Part shown: one piece after another, positions 10,575 through 19,434 of the stretch | Position numbering within the stretch: the first letter of the stretch is position 1 | Layout of the letters: every line of letters begins with the position of its first letter | Origin: Pedobacter nutrimenti | Lineage (GTDB): Bacteria > Bacteroidota > Bacteroidia > Sphingobacteriales > Sphingobacteriaceae | Assembly: GCF_003208655.1 (NCBI RefSeq) | Contig: NZ_QKLU01000001.1 | Span: 62,001-126,000 of the forward strand | Direction: 5' to 3' | DNA length: 64,000 bases | Position numbers and translations under genes: made by a program | The notes under the pieces: model-generated | The model's database searches: none | Seen by the model: the letters and a program-made list of their open reading frames with translations, nothing else | Told to the model about the DNA's origin: nothing

Positions 10575-12065
10575 ATGGGAAAAGCTTATCTGGGCCTGAT
10601 CATTTTGTTTTGTTTAACCATCGGAAAATCCGAAGGCCAGATTACATTGGGGTCTTTTAATTCCGGAGGGCCGACACTTTCATCCTATAATGAAGTGATG
10701 GCCGGAACTACGGTTGTAAATTACATGACTTTTCAGATTAGCAATATCCCTTATGGAACAAATCTTCCAGCTGGCTGGACGTTAAAAATCCGCGCAAATG
10801 CAAATTTTAGCAATGGCGCCAGTTCCATTCCTTCCCAGTATGTATCCTTAAAATTCAGAAGTGTGGATGTGGGGCCTTCGGGCGTCTCGGGATCGGCTGT
10901 ACCTTTAACCAGCACCAATGCCAATCTGATCACAACAAGTGTTGCCCTTACGGCCCCTAACGATTATTACGTCGCTCAGAAATTTGACATGATTATTCAG
11001 GGCGGAAATCATTTGCTGGTTCCGACGGGGACCTACAGTACAACACTGACCCTTTCTATGTACGACCGCAATGGCAACCTGCTGGCCACAAACGGTAATG
11101 TTCCTGTTTCTTTTACCATAAATTACTCCAATAGTTGTTCAGGTGCTGCACTAAACGGTTCTGCTGGTATGCCTTATAATTTCGATACTTACCAGAAATT
11201 ACAAAGCGGAGGGACAGCCACAGATGCTTTAACCATACAATATAGCCCTTATGCTGCGAATTGCATTGGATGGAGTTTAAAGGTGCGGGCCAATGGAAAT
11301 TTCATCAATGGCAGCAGCAGCGTTAGCCCACAGTACGTGTCCCTGCGTTTCAACAGGGTAAGTATGGGCAGCCCTTCTGCGGCCGATATTGGAATTTCCA
11401 GTAATGCAGTGCCATTGGGAATGTCAGATGTCGTACTGGAAGGGCCATCGATGGCTGCTTTTCAAGCTTACAATTTTACCGAACATAAGTTCGATATGGT
11501 CATTCAGGGCGGGAACCATTTGCTGCTGGCAAAAAATACTGGAACTTACAGCTGTCCACTCACCTTTAGTCTGTACAACCAAAGTGGACAGTTGGTTTCT
11601 TCTGTAAACGTCAATGCCAGTTTTCAGATTTCGTATGCCAACAGCGTCAATTATTCCATCGCTTTACAAAACCCCGATGTTGCAATGCTGTACAATACAC
11701 CGGCAAGTTATACTGCTGGTGTTTCTGTAACCAAAACAAAGGGACTTAAAATTGTTGGCTTTAGTCCTTATCAGGTAATTGTTAAAACTACCGGGCCCAA
11801 CTTGACAGGAAGTGCCGATAATTTACCGGTCTCACTGGTGCGCTTGGAAAACACCCCTCCTTCGGGTAAACCCGGAATCAGTTCTGTGGCCATCAATCTG
11901 TCTTCAGCTGATCAGGTGATCATTACCAACAACATGAACGACTACACCTATCAAACCATAGAGTACGATTTACGTTATTCTATTGCGGGAGGCAATACAA
12001 CCATTAATACGGCAAAAGGAGGAACTTATACCACACAGGTCATTTATGTAATTTTGCCCAAGTGA
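10575..12065 (+). CDS. Multi-domain exported protein, candidate fibre tip or minor subunit
   Basis: A 496-residue protein with a signal peptide (ending KSEGQ) and three beta-rich units. Units 1 and 2 (about 25-185 and 190-350) are clear duplicates: each has WxLKxRANxNFxNG, SPQYVSLxF/SQYVSLKF, KFDMxIQGGNHLL, GTYS...LTxSxY and a final IxYxNS strand. Unit 3 (about 355-496) resembles the pilin-like protein at 9092-9637 and ends GTYTTQVIYVILPK. Most cysteines are confined to the second unit. The ATG at 10575 is preferred over an in-frame TTG at 10563, which would overlap the chaperone gene. An adhesive tip or minor-subunit role is inferred from the neighbours and the duplication. Confidence 0.65.
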   Translation: MGKAYLGLIILFCLTIGKSEGQITLGSFNSGGPTLSSYNEVMAGTTVVNYMTFQISNIPYGTNLPAGWTLKIRANANFSNGASSIPSQYVSLKFRSVDVGPSGVSGSAVPLTSTNANLITTSVALTAPNDYYVAQKFDMIIQGGNHLLVPTGTYSTTLTLSMYDRNGNLLATNGNVPVSFTINYSNSCSGAALNGSAGMPYNFDTYQKLQSGGTATDALTIQYSPYAANCIGWSLKVRANGNFINGSSSVSPQYVSLRFNRVSMGSPSAADIGISSNAVPLGMSDVVLEGPSMAAFQAYNFTEHKFDMVIQGGNHLLLAKNTGTYSCPLTFSLYNQSGQLVSSVNVNASFQISYANSVNYSIALQNPDVAMLYNTPASYTAGVSVTKTKGLKIVGFSPYQVIVKTTGPNLTGSADNLPVSLVRLENTPPSGKPGISSVAINLSSADQVIITNNMNDYTYQTIEYDLRYSIAGGNTTINTAKGGTYTTQVIYVILPK

Positions 12066-14884
12066 TGTTTTTGATCGCGCGCTCCTCAAAATGTCTGTTC
12101 TGTTTCCTGCTGCTTTTTACGGGGCTGCAGGCCGTGGCGCAGCAAGAGGTGTTTTTCAGTGTGTCCCAAAAAGAAGTTAAAACCAGGGGAAGGGAACTGG
12201 TCAATTTAACGGTTAAGGTCCATAACCGGACTGGAAAAAATTTCCAGGGCAATCTGAAAGTCAAGGCCAGTAAATCTCTTCAGTTTTTATCCAAAACGAC
12301 TGTGCCGGTGCTGTTAAGTGAGGGAGACAGTTTGTTTATACCCCTTAAACTTTTTGTTCCCGACAGGTTACCGGCAGGAAGCGATTACGATGTGGTGTTT
12401 TATCTGGAAAACGAAAAAGGACAGGTACTAGAGCAGCAATGTAAAATCAGAATCGAAGAATACAAAAGTGTGAGCCTGGTTTCTATGGTTTCTTCTGTTA
12501 TTTTAAAGGGACTCGGGGATTCAATTGTAGTTCCTTTAAGGCTAAGTAATGAGGGGAATATTTCACAAAAAGTAAACCTGGTTTACCGCTTTCCCTCTGC
12601 TTTTGGGGGTGATGGTTTTCATCAGAGCACGACACTTTCCCTGCCCGCTTACAGTGATACAACAATTTACATCCGCAAATACGCTGGCCGGGATTTATTG
12701 CGTTATGACCGTTTTTCTGTGCAGGTTATGGGGCTTTATTTAAACGGGGATTTGTTCGGACAATGCGATATTGGCGTGCAAAGCCTTAAAAATAACCGCT
12801 ATGAGCAGGAATTAACGGAGTCTAATCCTTATCAGGCCAGCTATAGCAATAGCATTACCTTAAGTGCGCAAAACCTGCTCAGTGAATATGCTTCTTATCA
12901 ACTAATAGGGGGCAGCGCAGTTGACCTTCCTTTTGGCAGATTGGGGTATAATATTGATGCGACTTTATTTCGTAACCAACCCGGCCGGCCATATTTAAGA
13001 AATACCTATATCACTTTCGAAACTCCTGTTTGGGGTGTCTCAGCGGGTAATGTTACCCGCAATTTTGACCTCAATTTAAATGGGCGTGGAGCTACCGTAT
13101 TTGTAGCCGATACAGCAAAAAAAAGCAGGTATGAAATTGGATATGTGGACAATTCATCAGATCTGATCGGCCCTGGCCATTTGATCTACGATTCGGGCCG
13201 GTCTGCCTGGGCTGCTCATGAACACCAGGGAAAAGCTTACCTTTTGAAAAATAGGCTTATCTATAATAAAGACCCATTTTCCGGAACAGACAATACCCTG
13301 GCAGAGAATGAGCTTTTATGGGAGGCAGGCAAGAATTTTCGGTTTTCCGGACAAATGAATATTGGGCGCAGCTCAATTTCCGGACATCCGGAAAATTGGG
13401 AGCCCGGGGTATTAGGTAGTATAGGTGTAGATGGCAGAACAGGTGCTTTTTCTATCAACAGCACAAACCTGATCAGTACGGCCTATTATCCGGGGATTCG
13501 CAAAGGATCTGCAATTTTTACTGAACGTTTAAATTATGCTGCCGGAAGTTATAACTTTTGGTTGGCTTTTAATTACCTGAAATATCAGCCGAGGTATTTC
13601 ACCGGGGGCTTTAGCTCGGCGGGCCGTTACCAGTCCAGAAGGGCAGAGTTTGGAATTTCTAAAACCTTCCGGCAGTTTTCTCTTTCTATTCTTCCAAATC
13701 ACCAGGAAGAAATGGGAAACTATTTTCTTTCTTTTGATCGAGCAGTAACGGCAAAACTCGATGCATGGAGGGTAAACACACAGCTTAATTATACAGCAGG
13801 CAAACAATCTTTGTTTTTTAGTGCAGAAACCGGCCTGGCCAGCAATACACTCGACCAGCAAAAAGAGTTGCAGTTCAAATTAAACGGAAATTATCGTTAT
13901 GGCCCCTTTAATTTGATGATGACTCTGCAGGAAGGGAGTTTTTTTATTGGAGAGGTTTTAAATAATTATGTTTTAAAAGGAGGAAAATACAGCAATCGGA
14001 GTTTTGGCGCCACGGCGCAAAAAATGTTTTTAAAAAACAGGCTCCACCTGGAACTTGGACTTTCCTACAACCGCAATTCAAATACAGGGGCAAGCTGGTC
14101 GCTGATGGGACGCACGGAGTACCAGCTGGCTTCGGGAACCCGTTTTTTTGCGGCACTGACCCAAAGCCAGTATAATTTTTATGAGTATAGGTACAATTAC
14201 AATAACCTACAGCTTGGTCTTAGCCAGTCTTTATCAAAAGCCAGGCTGGGGACAAAATACAATACCCTGGAGGTATTTTTATACAAGGATGTCAATCAAA
14301 ATGGAAAGTACGATGAACAGGATGTAAAAGCATCCGGACAATTGTTGTATGTGGATGGCGTTGCATTTATGACCGATAGAAATGGCGCAATTAGCTATCG
14401 CAATTTAAAGGATGGGCGTTATGCCGTTTCAGTTCCGGCTTCCGGAAAATGGTATTCTCCGGATCAGCAGGTTGTATTAAACCATAAGCATCAGCGGATA
14501 GAAATCGCCCTGAAAGAAACCAGCATACTAAAAGGTAAAATTGCCTACATTTTTAATGAATTCAGTTATGAAGTTGGAAAAGAAAAAATGGGCATCACCA
14601 TACAGGCAACCGATGAGCTGGGCAATGTAATCAAAACCAAAACCAACGACTCTGGTCAGTTCCTTTTTTACCTGCCTTTAGGCAGTTATACTTTGTCGGT
14701 GGCTATGGGCGCTTTGCCCGAACAGGTAGAATGTGTCAATAATAACCAGGTTTTGAAATTAACCGAAATGGAAAAAGACGGTTTGGTATTTGAACTGGGT
14801 GTAAAGTCCAGAAGGATCGAAACCAAAAAGTTTATTTCTCCTTCACTTGGAAAAGCACCCGCAAGAAAAGAAATCAATAAGTAA
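12065..14884 (+). CDS. Usher-like outer-membrane protein
   Basis: A 939-residue protein: signal peptide (ending AVAQQ), two N-terminal Ig/NEW3-like periplasmic domains (about 25-245), a long stretch of amphipathic strands rich in aromatic residues fitting a large outer-membrane barrel (about 250-740), then C-terminal beta domains. One of the latter carries the SdrD/CNA-B-like signature YKDVNQNGKYDEQDV ... DRNGAISYRNLKDGRYAVSVP. This order recalls alternative or archaic fimbrial ushers, which end in similar DxNxNGxxD domains. Its ATG overlaps the TGA of the preceding gene by one base (TGATG); an in-frame GTG lies at 12062. The call as an usher is an inference. A generic surface barrel with carboxypeptidase-regulatory-like tail is the main alternative. 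Confidence 0.6.
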   Translation: MFLIARSSKCLFCFLLLFTGLQAVAQQEVFFSVSQKEVKTRGRELVNLTVKVHNRTGKNFQGNLKVKASKSLQFLSKTTVPVLLSEGDSLFIPLKLFVPDRLPAGSDYDVVFYLENEKGQVLEQQCKIRIEEYKSVSLVSMVSSVILKGLGDSIVVPLRLSNEGNISQKVNLVYRFPSAFGGDGFHQSTTLSLPAYSDTTIYIRKYAGRDLLRYDRFSVQVMGLYLNGDLFGQCDIGVQSLKNNRYEQELTESNPYQASYSNSITLSAQNLLSEYASYQLIGGSAVDLPFGRLGYNIDATLFRNQPGRPYLRNTYITFETPVWGVSAGNVTRNFDLNLNGRGATVFVADTAKKSRYEIGYVDNSSDLIGPGHLIYDSGRSAWAAHEHQGKAYLLKNRLIYNKDPFSGTDNTLAENELLWEAGKNFRFSGQMNIGRSSISGHPENWEPGVLGSIGVDGRTGAFSINSTNLISTAYYPGIRKGSAIFTERLNYAAGSYNFWLAFNYLKYQPRYFTGGFSSAGRYQSRRAEFGISKTFRQFSLSILPNHQEEMGNYFLSFDRAVTAKLDAWRVNTQLNYTAGKQSLFFSAETGLASNTLDQQKELQFKLNGNYRYGPFNLMMTLQEGSFFIGEVLNNYVLKGGKYSNRSFGATAQKMFLKNRLHLELGLSYNRNSNTGASWSLMGRTEYQLASGTRFFAALTQSQYNFYEYRYNYNNLQLGLSQSLSKARLGTKYNTLEVFLYKDVNQNGKYDEQDVKASGQLLYVDGVAFMTDRNGAISYRNLKDGRYAVSVPASGKWYSPDQQVVLNHKHQRIEIALKETSILKGKIAYIFNEFSYEVGKEKMGITIQATDELGNVIKTKTNDSGQFLFYLPLGSYTLSVAMGALPEQVECVNNNQVLKLTEMEKDGLVFELGVKSRRIETKKFISPSLGKAPARKEINK

Positions 14885-14886
14885 GC

Positions 14887-15021
14887 TTATTTAAAAACCC
14901 AGTAACCCAATGCGAGCCAAATCAGGCCTTTGACCAGAAAAAAAAGAAAGCCCCATATCCCGATTTTTTTTACCCATTTGAAAATGCGTTCTTTTTTATT
15001 GATCTGGGGTTGCTGTTCCAT
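14887..15021 (-). CDS. 44-residue single-pass membrane peptide
   Basis: A small open frame beginning MEQQPQINKKERIFKWVKK, followed by one hydrophobic segment (IGIWGFLFFLVKGLIWLALG) and ending YWVFK. Its ATG lies one base after the stop of the receiver gene at 15023-15433 and on the same strand, so it is probably translated as the last gene of the signalling operon. A basic, amphipathic N-terminus before a Trp-rich membrane segment suggests N-in topology. No family is recognised. Confidence 0.6.
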   Translation of the reverse strand: MEQQPQINKKERIFKWVKKIGIWGFLFFLVKGLIWLALGYWVFK

Positions 15022-15022
15022 A

Positions 15023-15433
15023 TTACAAGGCGTCTATAATTTTTCGGAGCTCTGCTGGTTGAAGTGGTTTTTTTAGCATTTTTAAAACGCTGGGGTTGGC
15101 CTCTGCCCTTTGAATGTCCCCAAAATCGAGGGTAGAAGACAGAATGACTACAACACTATGACCTGTAATATTTTTTGGAAGGTTCTGGTAAACTTCCAGA
15201 AAATCAAACCCATCCATTTCCGGCATTTGTATGTCCAGCAAAATCAGTTCGGGCAGTTCCGATACTTCGTCCCGGTGTTTACGTAGGTGGGACAATCCTG
15301 CCTCTGCAGACTTACATAAAATGATGTGTTCGGCCAAATCATTAATGGATATGATTTTAGCATTGATTTTTAAATCAACGGGGCTATCATCAACCAGCAT
15401 TATCCGATTAAGCTTCTTTGTTGAACTGGGCAT
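15023..15433 (-). CDS. Stand-alone response regulator receiver (CheY-like)
   Basis: One hundred and thirty-six residues, a single receiver domain: acidic pocket DDSP near residues 15-18, phospho-acceptor Asp67 in LLDIQMPEMDG, and the conserved Lys in LKKPLQPAEL. There is no output domain. It begins within the last 26 bp of the upstream receiver-kinase gene; a further in-frame ATG at 15463 would lengthen the overlap. Single-domain receivers of this kind serve as shuttles in phosphorelays or act by protein contact. Confidence 0.88.
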   Translation of the reverse strand: MPSSTKKLNRIMLVDDSPVDLKINAKIISINDLAEHIILCKSAEAGLSHLRKHRDEVSELPELILLDIQMPEMDGFDFLEVYQNLPKNITGHSVVVILSSTLDFGDIQRAEANPSVLKMLKKPLQPAELRKIIDAL

Positions 15434-16502
15434 TGGGAATGGTGATTTTAAATGTGGTGCCATCGGTAGGGTTAGAACTAACGGTTATTTTACCATTAAT
15501 TTTTGTAAGGGCTTCTTTGACAATAAACAAGCCCAGGCCACTTCCGTGTTGGTTTTTACTTTTAAAGAATTGGGTGAATATTTTTTCCAGATGTTCATTG
15601 AGAATACCTATTCCATTGTCATTTATAGCTATTTCTGCATGATAACTGTTGATCGAGATATTGATGTTTACCTTTTTATCAGGTTCATCTGCTTTCTGGT
15701 ACTTAATGGCATTTGAAATTAAATTGCCCAGAATAACCTCAATTCTGAAAGAATCTCCTATAAATACTTCCTGCTGGTCTATATTGACCAGAAATTTAGT
15801 GTTTTTGTCTGTGTAAGCATAAAGTTCTATAAGTTCAGAGACCAGTTTTTTAAAGTCAACCTGGCTTTGATCAGAGGCTGTTTTATTGTTTTTATAGTAT
15901 TGCAGGGTTTTCTGAATATAGTAGTCTAACTTGTTGGAACAGGTTTCAATAAGTCCCCAGTATTCACCCGAAGAATGGAAAAGATCTTCCATTTTGACCA
16001 GGTTTACAATACCCAGAACAGACACCAGAGGTGCTCTTAATTCATGGGAAATGCTGTAAATAAAGCGGTTGAGCTCATCGTTTGTCTTTTCGAGTTCTGT
16101 AATTTTATTCCTGAGGTCTATTTTTGCTTTGTAAGCATCATAGGCATTTTTTATAGAGTTGTGCAGTTCCAGATCATTCCAGGGTTTGGTGATATACCTG
16201 TAAATGTCACCATGATTAATGGCATCGGCAAGTGCCTCAATATCAGTGTAACCAGTTAAAAGGATCCTGACGGGGTCCGGATAGGTATGGATAATGCTTT
16301 TAAAAAACTCTACACCTGTTGTCCCGGGCATTTTCTGATCGGCAATGATCACATGTACCGGAACATTTTCCAGTATTTTTAAACCTTCACTTGCAGAGTT
16401 GGCCGTATAAATTTCATATTGCCGTCTGAAGCTTGCTTTAAAGGCTTGTAAATTATGATCTTCATCATCGATGTATAGAACCCGTACATTGGAAGCGTTC
16501 AT
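15408..16502 (-). CDS. Receiver-histidine kinase (REC-HisKA-HATPase)
   Basis: Three hundred and sixty-four residues, soluble. An N-terminal receiver (Asp56 in IIADQKMPGTTG; Lys in RYITKPW) is joined by a coiled-coil to HisKA (His153 in SISHELRAP) and a HATPase domain (N box NLISNAIKYQ, G box GSGLGLFIVKE). The receiver-first order fits an intermediate relay step that both takes and passes on phosphate. The receiver half closely resembles the protein encoded divergently at 21768-22223 (shared YIDDE/YVDDE, HNL.AF, DQ(K/R)MP.TTGVEF, LTGYTDI, YRYI.KPW). It starts 5 bp after the 7TMR-DISM kinase. Confidence 0.9.
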   Translation of the reverse strand: MNASNVRVLYIDDEDHNLQAFKASFRRQYEIYTANSASEGLKILENVPVHVIIADQKMPGTTGVEFFKSIIHTYPDPVRILLTGYTDIEALADAINHGDIYRYITKPWNDLELHNSIKNAYDAYKAKIDLRNKITELEKTNDELNRFIYSISHELRAPLVSVLGIVNLVKMEDLFHSSGEYWGLIETCSNKLDYYIQKTLQYYKNNKTASDQSQVDFKKLVSELIELYAYTDKNTKFLVNIDQQEVFIGDSFRIEVILGNLISNAIKYQKADEPDKKVNINISINSYHAEIAINDNGIGILNEHLEKIFTQFFKSKNQHGSGLGLFIVKEALTKINGKITVSSNPTDGTTFKITIPNAQFNKEA

Positions 16503-16507
16503 ATGTA

Positions 16508-18628
16508 TTATTGTGTGTTTGCAGGTAAAGTTACAATAAACTCTGTACCATGGTTTACTTTTGAAATCACTTCAATATGCCCTTTGTGTTTTTCTACGAT
16601 GCTAAAAACAATGGAAAGGCCAAGGCCGGTACCTTCTCCAATTTCTTTTGTGGTAAAGAAAGGTTCGAAAATTTTGTGCTTGGTCTCTTCAGTCATGCCA
16701 ATACCAGTGTCTTTAATACTTATTTTTACTTCCTGGTCCTCATACCAGGTTTTAACGGTCAGGTACTCTTCTTCCTCATGTAGCGGTTTCGATTTTATGG
16801 CCTGTATTCCATTCGAAATCAAATTCATAAATACCTGGTTGATTTTTCCAGGCAAACAGTCTACTTTCGGTAAGTTACCATAATCCCGGACAACTTTCAG
16901 GTAATCCGGTAAATTGTTCCGTATCAGGATCAGCGTCGATTCCAGTCCTTCATTGAGGTCAACAGGCTTCATATCTGTTTCGTCAACACGGCTGAAATTC
17001 CGGAGGCTCCTGATAATCTCTGCGGTTCTTTTTGCGCCTTCCTGAATTCCGGAAAGCAGGGATACGATCTCATTATTAACAAATGCAAGGTCAATTTGTT
17101 TTTTGAATGATTCTATATCCTTTAGCTGTTGTACCACGTCTGAATTTAAATCAATTTTTTCGTATTTGGTAATGACTTCTTTGAGGTCATTGATATCCAG
17201 CTCCAAAGGTTTTATATTGGAGGTTACAAAATTAATGGGGTTGTTAATTTCATGGGCAATTCCAGCAGTCAGCTGACCTAGTGAAGCCATTTTTTCGGCA
17301 TCGACCAGTTGTGACTGCGCATTTTTTAAATCAATAATGGCTTGATTTAAATTGCTGTTGGTGGCCTGAAGTTCTTCTGTCCGTTCCTGTACTTTTATTT
17401 CGAGTTCTACATTTTGTTCGCGGATCAGGCGCTCATTTTCTTTGGAAATTTCCAGTGCCTGCAGCTGTGACAATTCATTTTCTTTTTTAAAGTAATTAAT
17501 CTTGTCAGCAAGGGCAAAGGATAGGAGCGTCACCTCTATTATTGAAGCAATTTGCAAAACATAAATACTCCACTTGTTATAAGGGACAATTCCATAATCT
17601 TTTGCAATGAAAATCATAATCCCTATAATGAGGGTTGTCCAGGCCAGCAGATAATAACCGGCTGGTTTAAAGCCCTTTTTGAAATACACGTAATAGGCAA
17701 TGACCAATGCAACGATACAGCTTAAAAAGGTAAGCAATTGCATAAAAGCAAAAGCAATAGACAAATAAGAGGTAAAAGAAACCGCAAGGGTAATGCAGGT
17801 TAAAAAAAAGATGGTCAGTAAAAGTTTATAAAATTTTCTGGCAATCTTTTCAATATTTAAAAATGTAATGGTAAAAAAGAGCCCAAACAAAAGGGCAATC
17901 AGCGACAGTATGGTTACGCTATGCTGGTGGAGCCATTGGTTTTCCGGCCAAAAATATTTGGAAGCAAAACCCTGTACAGAAATTTGGGTCAGCCAGGTAA
18001 AGAAAATGTAAAAAACATAAAAAATATAACTCCGGTCCTGCACACTAAAATAGAGGAACAGGTTGTAAAGCATCATGATCAGTAATGCACCCGAATACAA
18101 ACCAAAAATTAAATCCCTGTTCACCAGCAGAGATACCGAACTGCTGGTTTTTTGGACCTCTACAGGGCCGACAAACAGTTCTTTGGATACCGCATGGATA
18201 TAAATGTCCGGCCGCAGGGTCGAGATGTTGTTGGGTATTTTAAAATAATTGATGTTACCAATGCTCTTTTTGTTAGGGATCAGGTTGTAAAAAGGATTGT
18301 GCTGTGAAAAAATAACCTGACCATTTTTTACATAAAAAACCTCCACGTAGAACAACCTGGACTGGTCTATGAACACGGAAAAATCGCGGGTATCCTTTAC
18401 TTTTTCAGCTATGGAGGTTTTGATCCAGTAATTTTTGTAACCTAAACCCAGGTTTAATAAATTTGAACTGCTTTTGGTGAATTTAGCCGAAGCTAAAATT
18501 TGCGCTATAGTGGTCTGCTCTCCGGTATCCTGATACAGGTACACGTCTGACATTTCATCACTTTGTTGACTCCTGGCAGGGCCGACAAAGGCTAAAACAA
18601 AAAGGAAAATCGTTAGATATTTATACAA
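16508..18628 (-). CDS. 7TMR-DISM sensor histidine kinase
   Basis: Seven hundred and six residues. It has a signal peptide, a periplasmic 7TMR-DISMED2-like domain (about 22-160), a seven-helix membrane block (about 170-380), a long coiled-coil (385-440), HisKA with His459 (GIAHEINNPINF) and a HATPase domain ending GTGLGLSIVFSIVEKHKGHIEV. The periplasmic domain is related to carbohydrate-binding folds, so an external small ligand is likely, but none can be named. It lies 5 bp after the acyltransferase-like gene and 5 bp before the receiver-kinase, making it the presumed sensor of this operon. Confidence 0.9.
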   Translation of the reverse strand: MYKYLTIFLFVLAFVGPARSQQSDEMSDVYLYQDTGEQTTIAQILASAKFTKSSSNLLNLGLGYKNYWIKTSIAEKVKDTRDFSVFIDQSRLFYVEVFYVKNGQVIFSQHNPFYNLIPNKKSIGNINYFKIPNNISTLRPDIYIHAVSKELFVGPVEVQKTSSSVSLLVNRDLIFGLYSGALLIMMLYNLFLYFSVQDRSYIFYVFYIFFTWLTQISVQGFASKYFWPENQWLHQHSVTILSLIALLFGLFFTITFLNIEKIARKFYKLLLTIFFLTCITLAVSFTSYLSIAFAFMQLLTFLSCIVALVIAYYVYFKKGFKPAGYYLLAWTTLIIGIMIFIAKDYGIVPYNKWSIYVLQIASIIEVTLLSFALADKINYFKKENELSQLQALEISKENERLIREQNVELEIKVQERTEELQATNSNLNQAIIDLKNAQSQLVDAEKMASLGQLTAGIAHEINNPINFVTSNIKPLELDINDLKEVITKYEKIDLNSDVVQQLKDIESFKKQIDLAFVNNEIVSLLSGIQEGAKRTAEIIRSLRNFSRVDETDMKPVDLNEGLESTLILIRNNLPDYLKVVRDYGNLPKVDCLPGKINQVFMNLISNGIQAIKSKPLHEEEEYLTVKTWYEDQEVKISIKDTGIGMTEETKHKIFEPFFTTKEIGEGTGLGLSIVFSIVEKHKGHIEVISKVNHGTEFIVTLPANTQ

Positions 18629-18633
18629 AACAT

Positions 18634-19434
18634 TTAAATGTTAAAACTTGTAAACAGTTCGATGCTGGTTCCTTTATTGGTCATTATGTTTGTATGATAC
18701 GTTTTATCGTGTCTGAGTTTAAAAACCTCATCTCTTTCCTCCTCTACAGCAAGAGGCAAATTTTGCACATCTTCAATCATTAAAGAAGTAGCCGTCAATT
18801 GCTCTTTAGGATAATAGAATTTACCATTGATGCCAATTTCGGTCAGCACCCTGAAGCCGACCCGTAAAGAATTTCTGTAAGTTGCCGGTGCGCAGAGACC
18901 AAAAAGGGTTTTGAGTTTTAGGCGATAGGCCAGTGCTATAAAAATCCTGCCCAGATAAATGCTGCCCACACCCAGGCCTGCAATGTCCCAGGAATTCCAT
19001 AATCCGCAAAATTCACCGGTTCCTTCATCAGTGCGCTGTTCAACAAGGTCATAAATCTTGTGGTCCATTTGTCCAACCGCTTCTTCAATAGGCAAAGGTG
19101 TGGTTCGGTTGGCAATGTGAATCCTTCCGCCACCCAAAGCCGGTCCATTTTCCTCTGCACTGACCACCACTACGTACACATCGGGGTTGAGTACCCAGTC
19201 AATTTTGGCAGAGGTAACCTGGGTGATTCCGAAAATTTCAAGAACATGGGTGTGCCCTTCTATAAATTTCATGCAGGCTACCCGATCATCTATTGCCCTA
19301 AAAGCTCTGAAATAAAGTTTGTTAATATTCAGTTTTTGCTGTTCCAATGGATAAAGTTTTGATAAATGGTTTTCTAATAGTTCTAACTGGAGACGGCTGG
19401 GCTTTAAACAATCTGAATAGGAATATTTCTGCAA
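18634..19434 (-). CDS. GNAT-fold acyltransferase, FeeM / autoinducer-synthase-like
   Basis: Two hundred and sixty-six residues. Visible features fit the GNAT fold as used by N-acyl amino acid synthases (FeeM) and acyl-homoserine-lactone synthases: a charged N-terminal region (YFRAFRAIDDRVACMKF), the central strand ALGGGRIHIAN (about 99-109), then GEFCGLWNSWD (140-150) and the pyrophosphate-loop-like AGLGVGS (152-158) before a long helix. The acyl donor and acceptor cannot be read from sequence. The only upstream ATG gives a 113-bp overlap with the 3' end of the ThiF/nitroreductase gene; a TTG at 19347 would still overlap. Such overlap implies a fixed partnership. An ordinary acetyltransferase is the alternative. 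Confidence 0.65.
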   Translation of the reverse strand: MQKYSYSDCLKPSRLQLELLENHLSKLYPLEQQKLNINKLYFRAFRAIDDRVACMKFIEGHTHVLEIFGITQVTSAKIDWVLNPDVYVVVVSAEENGPALGGGRIHIANRTTPLPIEEAVGQMDHKIYDLVEQRTDEGTGEFCGLWNSWDIAGLGVGSIYLGRIFIALAYRLKLKTLFGLCAPATYRNSLRVGFRVLTEIGINGKFYYPKEQLTATSLMIEDVQNLPLAVEEERDEVFKLRHDKTYHTNIMTNKGTSIELFTSFNI

